This document shows, in pieces, positions 1-5,425 of a stretch of 5,425 bases of DNA (positions are counted from its first letter, which is position 1; each line of letters starts with the position of its first letter). The position numbers and the translations under genes are program-made. A model generated the notes under the pieces. That model made no database searches. It had not been told where the DNA came from and saw only the letters and a program-made list of their open reading frames with translations. This stretch comes from Candidatus Bathyarchaeota archaeon (lineage in GTDB: Archaea > Thermoproteota > Bathyarchaeia > Bathyarchaeales > Bathyarchaeaceae), in assembly GCA_020348365.1 (NCBI GenBank), contig CP070749.1, forward strand, positions 558,251 to 563,675. The letters are read 5' to 3'.

Positions 1-1661
1 AGCAAACTGGATGTCACGGATTCTGTGAAAGAGGCCCTGTTGTGGTAATAGGACCGAAAGAAATCTTTTACCAAAGAGTGAAGTTACGCGATGTCCCTGA
101 AATCGTTTCGAAAACCTTGCTCAATGGGGAGGTCGTTGACCGTCTTCTATACGTAGACCCAACAACTGGTCAGAAGATTCTACATGAATATGATGTGCCC
201 TTTTACAAGAGGCAGACGAGAAGAATTCTTGCAAACAATGGACGAATCGACCCCACCAACATACTTGAATACATTGCTGTTGACGGTTATCAAGCTCTCG
301 CTAGAGCTATTACAAACATGTCTCGTGAGGAAGTAATCAGTACTGTTGAAAGATCTGGGTTACGTGGCCTCGGAGGAGGCGGCTTCCCCACCGGGAGGAA
401 GTGGAGATCATGCCGCGAAGCTGCAGGAGACATCAAGTTTGTAATCGGGAATGGTGACGAGGGTGATCCTGGAGCCTTCAGCGATAGGAGCCTTATGGAA
501 GGAAATCCTCAAAGCATTCTAGAAGGGATGACTATAGGAGCCTACGCCATAGGAGCGCATCAAGGCTACCTTTACGTTCGCTCCGAGTATCCTCTAGCAT
601 TGAAACACCTCCAGATAGCAATAGACCAATCTAGAGAATACGGTTTCTTAGGGAAGAACATATTCAATTCGGAATTCTATTTCGACATCAGAATAAATCG
701 AGGTGGAGGCGCTTTTGTATGCGGCGAATCCTCCGCCTTAGTAGCCTCGATTGAAGGAAAAATGGGTGAGCCCGGAGCAAAATACGTCCATACTGTAGAG
801 CGTGGACTATGGAATAAACCTACCAACCTAAACAATGTCAAGACTTGGGCTAGCATACCCGTGATTATCAACAAAAGCGCGGATTGGTATGCAAAAATTG
901 GGACAGAGAAGAGTAAAGGCACAGGAATTTTCTCCCTGGTTGGAAAGGTTAACAACACTGGCCTCGTCGAAATTCCAATGGGAACCCCTCTCAAGCATAT
1001 CATTTACGACATAGGCGGAGGAATACTTGATGGCAAAAGGTTTAAAGCGGTTCAAACAGGTGGCCCCTCGGGTGGCTGCATACCTGAAAGATTGCTTGAT
1101 CTACCGGTGGATTTTGACAAGTTGACCGAAGCCGGGTCAATGATGGGGTCCGGCGGTATGATAGTGATGGACAAAAATACTTGTATGGTCGATTTGGCTC
1201 GATATTTCCTCGATTTCCTGCAAAATGAATCTTGTGGCAAATGTGTTCCCTGCCGTGAAGGAATCAAGAGAATGCTTGAAATCATAACTGATATAACTAT
1301 GGGGCGAGGGAAGGAAGAAGACTTGGAGCTTCTTCGAGAGCTCGCGGAGACTGTCAAGGACTTCTCTCTCTGCGGCCTAGGCAAGACTGCGCCAAATACC
1401 GTCTTGTCAACGTTAAGGTATTTTGGGGATGAATATTACGCTCATGTGAGAGATAGAAAGTGTCCTGCTGGCATTTGCAGAGACCTGATCGAGTATTTCA
1501 TTCTTGAAGAGAGATGCACAGGATGCGGCGCTTGTTTGAAACTCTGTCCCCAACAGGCAATCGATGCGTATGGACTGACCCACACAATCAACCCCTCCAA
1601 ATGTGTTAGATGTGGTATATGCCGAGATGCCTGCTCATTTGAAGCAATCACAGTCAGATAA
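1..1661 (+). CDS. HydB/HndC-type NuoF-like NAD(H)-binding flavoprotein, 5'-truncated by window edge
   Basis: This is the FMN and NAD(P)H-binding subunit of a complex-I-like or HydABC-like cytoplasmic oxidoreductase. The reading frame is open from base 3 and begins [18 protein letters not shown]. That is the end of the N-terminal thioredoxin-like [2Fe-2S] domain, with its second cysteine pair as C-x3-C at bases 12-26. The GTG at 42 is therefore internal, and the true start lies upstream. Next come the glycine-rich nucleotide/FMN motif [16 protein letters not shown] (357-404), [10 protein letters not shown] (450-479) and the NADH-site motif CGESSAL (720-740). An SLBB region follows, then the [4Fe-4S] site [12 protein letters not shown] with a distal Cys at 1371. 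The C-terminus is a 2[4Fe-4S] ferredoxin (two C-x2-C-x2-C-x3-C motifs, about 1515-1634), which marks HydB/HndC rather than plain NuoF. 552 residues are visible; compared with Thermotoga HydB from memory, roughly 70 are missing. It ends 11 bases before the next gene. The hydrogenase-specific names should not be taken as evidence of hydrogenase activity. Confidence 0.95.
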   Translation, partial: QTGCHGFCERGPVVVIGPKEIFYQRVKLRDVPEIVSKTLLNGEVVDRLLYVDPTTGQKILHEYDVPFYKRQTRRILANNGRIDPTNILEYIAVDGYQALARAITNMSREEVISTVERSGLRGLGGGGFPTGRKWRSCREAAGDIKFVIGNGDEGDPGAFSDRSLMEGNPQSILEGMTIGAYAIGAHQGYLYVRSEYPLALKHLQIAIDQSREYGFLGKNIFNSEFYFDIRINRGGGAFVCGESSALVASIEGKMGEPGAKYVHTVERGLWNKPTNLNNVKTWASIPVIINKSADWYAKIGTEKSKGTGIFSLVGKVNNTGLVEIPMGTPLKHIIYDIGGGILDGKRFKAVQTGGPSGGCIPERLLDLPVDFDKLTEAGSMMGSGGMIVMDKNTCMVDLARYFLDFLQNESCGKCVPCREGIKRMLEIITDITMGRGKEEDLELLRELAETVKDFSLCGLGKTAPNTVLSTLRYFGDEYYAHVRDRKCPAGICRDLIEYFILEERCTGCGACLKLCPQQAIDAYGLTHTINPSKCVRCGICRDACSFEAITVR

Positions 1662-1669
1662 GAGGTGAT
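1662..1669 (+). promoter_or_regulatory. Shine-Dalgarno site of the HoxU-like gene
   Basis: GAGGTGAT matches eight bases of the archaeal anti-Shine-Dalgarno complement and sits 3 bases before the ATG at 1673. It overlaps none of the preceding coding sequence, which stops at 1661. It supports both the start choice and translation from a polycistronic message. Confidence 0.85.
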
Positions 1670-1672
1670 TGA

Positions 1673-2347
1673 ATGGTAACCTTCAATATTGATGGAACGA
1701 AAGTTCAAGCAGAGGAGGGCTCTACCATACTTGAGGTTGCCAGATTCTATGGGATCAATATCCCAACTCTGTGCCATCATGATGAGTTAACTCCTTACGG
1801 CGCTTGCCGTCTATGTATGGTGGAGGTTGATGACGGAAGAAGGACAAGACTAGCGACTTCTTGCCTCTACCCCGTTAGGGAGGGGATAACGGTGAGGACA
1901 AATACGCAGAGAGTGATTAGAGGGCGAAAGATTATACTCGAATTATTGCTTGCAAGATGCCCCAACTCGAAGACCCTGCAAGATCTAGCCTCCAAGATGG
2001 GAGTGGAGCAAGTTAGATTTAAGATAGAAGATAAAGACTGTATCTTATGCGGGTTGTGTGTAAGGATGTGCGCTGAACACATGGGAGGGGGGGCTATAGG
2101 TTTTGTGGGAAGAGGCCAGAATAGAGAGATTGTCACTCCCTTCCGTACGGCTAGTGAAGCCTGCCGAAACTGTGGAGCCTGCATGTACATCTGTCCAATA
2201 GTAGACCTGCAGTGCCGCGGGGTCAAGTCCCCTGGAGAGCTATGCAACTCTTGTCTCGTCACAACCCCACAATGCTTAGAAAAGTACGAGCAAGTCATGT
2301 GTACCCTAAATTCATGTGGAGCATGTGTACAGGAGGAGAAGAAATAG
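1673..2347 (+). CDS. HoxU/NuoG-N-terminal-like iron-sulfur electron-transfer subunit
   Basis: This is a 224-residue soluble electron-carrier subunit, expected to pass electrons between the NuoF-like flavoprotein and a catalytic partner. Residues 1-75 are a plant-type [2Fe-2S] domain with ligands C34, C45, C48 and C64. Residues 123-174 hold two ferredoxin motifs, C123-x2-C-x2-C129-x3-C133 and C164-x2-C-x2-C170-x3-C174, for two [4Fe-4S] clusters. The His-Cys cluster motif that lies between these regions in NuoG and many HoxU/HydA proteins is absent; only C96 is found there. The last 44 residues carry seven more cysteines (C181, C191, C194, C201, C210, C215, C218), enough for a further cluster or metal site. 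There is no Mo-cofactor or H-cluster domain, so this is a stand-alone small subunit. Its stop is separated from the next ATG by one base. The family is clear; the partner and direction of electron flow are inferred. Confidence 0.9.
   Translation: MVTFNIDGTKVQAEEGSTILEVARFYGINIPTLCHHDELTPYGACRLCMVEVDDGRRTRLATSCLYPVREGITVRTNTQRVIRGRKIILELLLARCPNSKTLQDLASKMGVEQVRFKIEDKDCILCGLCVRMCAEHMGGGAIGFVGRGQNREIVTPFRTASEACRNCGACMYICPIVDLQCRGVKSPGELCNSCLVTTPQCLEKYEQVMCTLNSCGACVQEEKK
2331..2336 (+). promoter_or_regulatory. Ribosome binding site that fixes the start of the GltS-FMN-like gene
   Basis: AGGAGG lies within the end of the upstream coding sequence, 12 bases before the ATG at 2349. An in-frame GTG at 2316 lies upstream of this site and would add 11 residues (MEHVYRRRRNS) that overlap the HoxU-like gene. 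The site favours ATG 2349. The spacing is somewhat long. Confidence 0.7.
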
Positions 2348-2348
2348 T

Positions 2349-3920
2349 ATGAGCCTTTCAAAACCGAATGCAAGCCCAGCAACCCTAACCAAGAACAGAA
2401 CAGACCCGTGTCCGATCAGCGGAATTTGCGTTACATGCATAGATGGATGCCCAGGTCCCTGCGAAGTAGCAAAATCAGCCATAAGAGGTAGCGAAATCAT
2501 CTATCCCGCACCTTTCGGGGTGATAACCGTTGGTTCTCAAAAGACGTATCCTGTGGACCTTTCCCATTTCAACATCATGGGAACAACCGTAGGAGCCGTC
2601 GGTATTGAAACCGACAGCGACAAAGCCATATTCCCCAATGTTGACTTGGAAACCAGAATCGGCGAAGGCAAAGGTCTACGACTCAAAGTTCCATGGTTCA
2701 CCTGCGCACTGGGTTCGACAAGAATCGCCAAAGACAACTGGAAAGAATTGGCCATCGGCGCGGCGATATCGGGAACAATGCAAGTGATAGGTGAAAACGT
2801 ATGTGGTATGGATGTCAATGCAAAAATCAGCAACGGCAAAGTCGTCCATTCTCCGGAACTGGAATCGAGAGTGAAGACATATAATGAGTGGAGAAAGGAA
2901 GGCTATGGTGCCATTGTCGTCCAATCTAACATAGAAGATACAAGGCTTGGAGTTCTTGAATATGCCATCTCAGATTTGGAAGTAGATGCAGTCGAGCTCA
3001 AATGGGGCCAAGGCGCCAAGGACATCGGCGGCGAAGTCAAAATCAAAGATCTAACTAAAGCACAGCTTCTGAAGAGAAGAGGATACATAGTTCTCCCAGA
3101 TCCAGAAAACCCAGATGTTATTGAAGCATTCAAGAAAAGACATTTCGGAGAATTCGAAAGACACTCCCGGGTTGGCATGGTCACAAGAGAGGATTTTGTC
3201 AAGAGAGTGAAAGAACTGAGGAGTCTAGGCGCTGAGTACGTTTTTCTAAAGACGGGAGCTTACAGACCAGCAGACGTGGCAAGAGCTGTGAAATTCTCAT
3301 CGGTGGCTGGAATCGACTTGCTCACCGTTGATGGTGCGGGTGGCGGAACGGGGATGAGCCCCTGGCGTATGATGAATGAGTGGGGAGTACCAGGCGTAGA
3401 GATATGGTCGCTAACGTATCAATACACGGATAGATTGGCAAAGAAAGGAGAACACGTGCCTAGCATAGCCTTCGCTGGAGGCATTACCATGGAAGACCAT
3501 ATCTTCAAAGCACTAGCTCTAGGCGCACCTTACGTCAAAGCCATAGGGATGGCTAGAGCGCCTCTCACCGCGGTTATGGTAGCGAAAAACGTAGGCCAAA
3601 GGATTATGGAAGATAACCTTCCTGTCTACTATGCTAGGTATGGAAACACTGTTGAGGCAATATTTGTCGAAGCAGGTGAACTAAAGAATAGACATGGAAA
3701 GAGATTCAAAGACATACCCACAGGTGCGATAGGCCTCTACACCTACAATCAGAGATTGGTCCAAGGATTGAAACAGTTAATGTGTGGTGCCCGAAAATTC
3801 ACGCTTCAACACGTCACCCGAGATGATATCGTTACATTAACCTCCCAAGCTGCAAAGGCGTCAGGGATCAAGTACGTTATGGATGCGGACAAGGAAGAAG
3901 TAGAAAAAATCTTAAGCTAA
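2349..3920 (+). CDS. Glutamate-synthase FMN-domain-like flavoprotein with N-terminal Cys cluster
   Basis: This 523-residue protein is built around the FMN-binding TIM-barrel domain of glutamate synthase (GltB domain 2 / archaeal GltS-like). Supporting motifs are VELKWGQGAKDIGGEV (215-230), TVDGAGGGTGMSP (326-338) and the phosphate-binding strand AFAGGITMEDHIFKALALGA (374-393), where this family binds FMN. The N-terminus carries five cysteines, C21-x5-C27-x2-C30-x3-C34-x3-C38, within CPISGICVTCIDGCPGPCEV, probably an Fe-S site. It looks by eye like the N-terminal cluster motif of CO dehydrogenase CooS. The triple-Cys [3Fe-4S] site that follows the FMN domain in true glutamate synthases is not visible; only C479 occurs there. 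There is no class-II glutaminase domain and no GXGXG domain in the protein or elsewhere in the window. As the last gene of the tight operon, it is the likely catalytic or second flavin subunit, fed by the NuoF-like and HoxU-like proteins. The substrate is unknown; a glutamate-synthase, transhydrogenase or other reductase role are all possible. Confidence 0.9.
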   Translation: MSLSKPNASPATLTKNRTDPCPISGICVTCIDGCPGPCEVAKSAIRGSEIIYPAPFGVITVGSQKTYPVDLSHFNIMGTTVGAVGIETDSDKAIFPNVDLETRIGEGKGLRLKVPWFTCALGSTRIAKDNWKELAIGAAISGTMQVIGENVCGMDVNAKISNGKVVHSPELESRVKTYNEWRKEGYGAIVVQSNIEDTRLGVLEYAISDLEVDAVELKWGQGAKDIGGEVKIKDLTKAQLLKRRGYIVLPDPENPDVIEAFKKRHFGEFERHSRVGMVTREDFVKRVKELRSLGAEYVFLKTGAYRPADVARAVKFSSVAGIDLLTVDGAGGGTGMSPWRMMNEWGVPGVEIWSLTYQYTDRLAKKGEHVPSIAFAGGITMEDHIFKALALGAPYVKAIGMARAPLTAVMVAKNVGQRIMEDNLPVYYARYGNTVEAIFVEAGELKNRHGKRFKDIPTGAIGLYTYNQRLVQGLKQLMCGARKFTLQHVTRDDIVTLTSQAAKASGIKYVMDADKEEVEKILS

Positions 3921-4027
3921 CTCGCCAGAAGAGGATTTCCAGCAAGTCAAACCCACACTTGACAAACGCTTTCAATTAGACTATGCATGCATCAAAAACT
4001 TAAGTTCCGCGGAAGCCACCTACCCTT

Positions 4028-4035
4028 GGAGGTGA
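4028..4035 (+). promoter_or_regulatory. Shine-Dalgarno site of the dodecin gene
   Basis: GGAGGTGA ends 5 bases before the ATG at 4041. It rules against the in-frame upstream ATG at 3987, which would add 18 residues with no family counterpart and lies upstream of this site. The 120-base gap after the redox operon contains only weak AT-rich candidates for a separate promoter (around 3993-4005), so both independent transcription and read-through remain possible. Confidence 0.85.
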
Positions 4036-4040
4036 AAGCT

Positions 4041-4244
4041 ATGCCCGTTGTGAAGATAATTGAGCTGATAGGTAGTTCGCCAGATAGTTGGAAAGATGCA
4101 GTTGAAAACGCGGTGAAGGAGGCAGCAAGAACAGTTAAGAACATCAAAGGGGTTCACGTGAAGCGATGCACCGCAAAGGTAAAAGACAACAAGATTGTGG
4201 AATACCGTGCCGATGTAAAGATCGCTTTCATTGTGGAAAGATGA
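4041..4244 (+). CDS. Dodecin family small protein
   Basis: This 67-residue protein has the dodecin layout: a first strand VVKIIELIGSSPDSW, one long helix (residues 17-34), then two strands ending VEYRADVKIAFIVE. Dodecins assemble into hollow 12-mers; the classical ones store or buffer flavins such as riboflavin or FMN, and others bind different ligands. The full family length is present. In an alignment by eye to Halobacterium dodecin, the flavin-stacking Trp36 position is G37 and the Gln55 position is R56. The protein also keeps the SPxSW start seen in the calcium-binding mycobacterial type (Rv0379). It may therefore not bind flavin in the classical way. It lies 120 bases after the flavin-dependent redox operon on the same strand, which hints at flavin supply but proves nothing. 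ATG 4041 is chosen because of the strong ribosome binding site just upstream. Confidence 0.93.
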   Translation: MPVVKIIELIGSSPDSWKDAVENAVKEAARTVKNIKGVHVKRCTAKVKDNKIVEYRADVKIAFIVER

Positions 4245-4351
4245 AATGCGCGACACGCGTGCTCTCTCGTTTAGCTAATCTTCGATGACTTTTGGGAAAT
4301 CTCCGTTCCAACTGTTTGTTCCCAGAATTAACATTTAGGATGCATGCGAGA

Positions 4352-4359
4352 TTATATAA
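4352..4359 (+). promoter_or_regulatory. TATA-like box, TTATATAA
   Basis: This is the best TATA-box look-alike in the intergenic region. It is self-complementary, so its orientation is not fixed by the sequence. Archaeal spacing would put a rightward transcript start near 4378-4385. No convincing protein gene follows, so it would drive an untranslated RNA or an unrecognised small peptide, or be fortuitous. Confidence 0.35.
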
Positions 4360-4748
4360 TGAAGGAGTTACGGTTTGCTGGAACTAAATGTCAATCGCAC
4401 GTCTATCTTTGAATGTTACATTTGGGACAGAACGAATCTGACAATCCAAGGACTGTGCCACAATGAGAACAGGGAATGCTCTAGTTTTCAGATTGAGCAG
4501 CTCTCTCCACTTGTGTCCTCTTCCGCAGAACCACTAATTAATAATGAAGAAAAGGATATCAACGTTCCTACTGATGTTCCTAAGATTGTGTCTTCGCGCG
4601 CGCTCAACTGCTACTCCTTTTCATGTGTGCGTGCATAGGTTATGACGTATGTCACATCTAAGTCTTCCAAAACGAGAGAATAACACGCGCGTGGAGATCG
4701 ACGAAAATTCCCACAAAGCAACATTATCGAACTCGGGAAAATAGGTAG

Positions 4749-4763
4749 GCGTGCGCGGCACGC
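4749..4763. repeat. Short perfect inverted repeat (GC hairpin)
   Basis: The arms GCGTGC (4749-4754) and GCACGC (4758-4763) are perfect complements around a 3-base GCG loop. No T-run follows, so this is not an obvious terminator. It lies about 40 bases upstream of the TATA-like box of the last gene and could be an operator-like site or chance structure. Confidence 0.45.
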
Positions 4764-4800
4764 AGCCGGGAGAAGTGGATAACAACTTAACACTACAAGC

Positions 4801-4808
4801 TTTATGTA
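4801..4808 (+). promoter_or_regulatory. Candidate TATA box of the last gene, TTTATGTA
   Basis: TTTATGTA is one base from the common archaeal TTTATATA. Archaeal spacing places the transcript start near 4828-4833, so the message would have a leader of only about 5-20 bases before the start codon. That fits the weak Shine-Dalgarno signal of this gene. Confidence 0.45.
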
Positions 4809-4846
4809 AGATACGGAATCTCTAACTGTAAGTCTCGGTGTCGAAG

Positions 4847-5383
4847 ATGAAGCTGAATAAAGATGAGGATCGAAAGATGTTAGGAAGACTATCGAAAGAG
4901 AGAGTACTAGACCTGTTCTTCCTCCATATTCGGAACCTCTGGAGGGTTGACGGCCTTTACTTCTTGGGAATTGAAGAGAGATTTGGCACAGAGGCAGCCA
5001 CAGAGGTAGATGCCAGATGTTGGGAGGTCATGGGAAAGACAGAAGCAAGACATCTCAGAGCCATCCTCGAAATAGAAGAGATTGACCCAGAATCCCTACT
5101 CTATATCCTCAGAAACACAAGTTGGGCATTAGATGTCTTGGAGAAGAAAGCCGAAATCACCGACCGAAAGGTAGTCTTCAGAGTGACGAAGTGTGGAATC
5201 CAACTGAAAAGAACAAAGAAGGGATTGGAAGTGTTCCCCTGCAAAGAGGTACGGCTTGGTTACATGAGAAGCTTCGCAAGAGAGCTGAATCCAGAAATAG
5301 AGACTAGATGTAAAGTCTGCCCACCAGACGAAAGGCCATCAAACCTCTGGTGCGAATGGGAGTTCATCTTTCCAAGAAAATGA
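4847..5383 (+). CDS. DUF6125 / ATC-hydrolase-like cysteine-rich soluble protein
   Basis: This is a 178-residue protein of unknown function. The N-terminal half is helical with the family-like stretch LWRVDGLYFLGIEERFGTEA (31-50), followed by a segment ending in MGKTEARHL (62-70). The C-terminal half carries conserved-looking cysteines: C116, C132 in FPCKEV, C155-x2-C158 in CKVCPPDERP, and C169 in LWCEWEF. This resembles, from memory, DUF6125 and the L-2-amino-thiazoline-4-carboxylic acid hydrolase-like proteins, whose C-terminal Cys set may bind a metal or be reactive thiols. There is no signal peptide or membrane segment, so it is probably cytoplasmic. ATG 4847 has a weak GGTG (4837-4840) upstream; an in-frame GTG at 4838 would add three residues (MSK) and is nearly as plausible. 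The gene stands alone with its own TATA-like box, so no role follows from context. The family assignment is moderate; the coding call is strong. Confidence 0.85.
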   Translation: MKLNKDEDRKMLGRLSKERVLDLFFLHIRNLWRVDGLYFLGIEERFGTEAATEVDARCWEVMGKTEARHLRAILEIEEIDPESLLYILRNTSWALDVLEKKAEITDRKVVFRVTKCGIQLKRTKKGLEVFPCKEVRLGYMRSFARELNPEIETRCKVCPPDERPSNLWCEWEFIFPRK

Positions 5384-5425
5384 GATTCCCGTTCTTTCGC
5401 TCCATGATATGCTCAAAGCTTTTTA

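Larger units (their letters stand above)
4245..4837. other. Long intergenic region without a convincing gene
   Basis: About 590 bases separate the dodecin gene from the last gene. The region holds a TATA-like box at 4352-4359, an alternating purine-pyrimidine ATGCATGC at 4340-4347, and the self-complementary tracts CACGCGTG (4254-4261), CGCGCGCGC (4595-4603) and CACGCGCGTG (4684-4693). It also holds a short GC hairpin at 4749-4763 and a TGAC-N4-GTCA inverted repeat near 4643-4654. A TTG-started frame at 4375-4638 (87 residues) is open, but it matches no family I know and its codon use, including CGC and GCG, is unlike the neighbouring genes. I see no tRNA fold, CRISPR array or transposon end. 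An untranslated RNA starting near 4380 is possible but not shown. Confidence 0.6.

Noticed and set aside
1867..2382. 171-residue minus-strand open frame opposite the HoxU-like gene
   Set aside because: It is an antisense shadow of a clear Fe-S protein gene, with no family resemblance and no promoter or ribosome site of note.
3943..3963. Possible hairpin after the redox operon (CAAGT/ACTTG or GTCAA/TTGAC)
   Set aside because: There are only 5 base pairs, two competing pairings, an 8-9 base loop and no following T-run; too weak to call a terminator.
3969..3980. CTTTCAATTAGA resembles the CTTTCAAT core found in many archaeal CRISPR repeats
   Set aside because: It occurs as a single copy, with no second repeat or spacer pattern nearby.
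3987..4040. Longer dodecin with start at ATG 3987
   Set aside because: The extra 18 residues have no dodecin counterpart and the strong GGAGGTGA site sits directly before ATG 4041.
4375..4638. 87-residue TTG-started frame as a protein gene
   Set aside because: It has no recognisable family, a serine-rich composition, codon use unlike its neighbours, and a TATA/ribosome-site geometry that does not fit. It is kept only as part of the intergenic description.
4611..4793. 60-residue minus-strand frame in the intergenic region
   Set aside because: Its composition is not protein-like, it has no ribosome binding site I can support, and it spans the GC palindromes.
5416..5425. AGCTTTTTA near the window end as a terminator T-run
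   Set aside because: It could equally be the start of a TATA box of a gene beyond the window; the sequence stops before this can be decided.

Overview
The window looks archaeal, with TACK or Bathyarchaeia-type as my best guess. The reasons are strong GGAGGTGAT-type Shine-Dalgarno sites, AT-rich TATA-like boxes in the intergenic DNA, Arg codons mostly AGA/AGG, and protein families common in anaerobic archaea. No rRNA or other taxonomic marker is present, so this placement is inference. All convincing genes lie on the + strand.

Bases 1-3920 hold a tight redox operon of three genes. The first is a HydB/HndC (NuoF-like) NAD(H)-binding flavoprotein, cut off at its 5' end by the window edge. Eleven bases later comes a HoxU/NuoG-N-terminal-like 2Fe-2S plus 2[4Fe-4S] electron carrier. 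One base after its stop comes a protein built around the FMN-binding domain of glutamate synthase, with an unusual five-cysteine N-terminus. The first two resemble the diaphorase and electron-wire parts of HydABC-type electron-bifurcating complexes. In this window the expected catalytic partner, an [FeFe]-hydrogenase, is replaced by a GltS-FMN-type flavoprotein. The simplest reading is an NAD(P)H-linked multi-subunit Fe-S/flavin oxidoreductase whose final substrate is unknown. It has no glutaminase domain here, so it should not be called glutamate synthase without further evidence.

Bases 3921-4244 hold a short spacer and a small dodecin-family gene with its own strong ribosome binding site. 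Its two classical flavin-contact positions appear to be substituted.

Bases 4245-4837 are about 590 bases without a convincing gene. They contain a TATA-like box, a short GC hairpin and several self-complementary alternating purine-pyrimidine tracts (CACGCGTG, CGCGCGCGC, CACGCGCGTG). Bases 4838-5383 encode a cysteine-containing soluble protein resembling the DUF6125 / L-2-amino-thiazoline-4-carboxylate-hydrolase-like family, preceded by a TATA-like box. The last 42 bases are noncoding.

The most interesting system is the three-gene redox operon. Next are the non-classical dodecin and the palindrome-bearing intergenic DNA around it.
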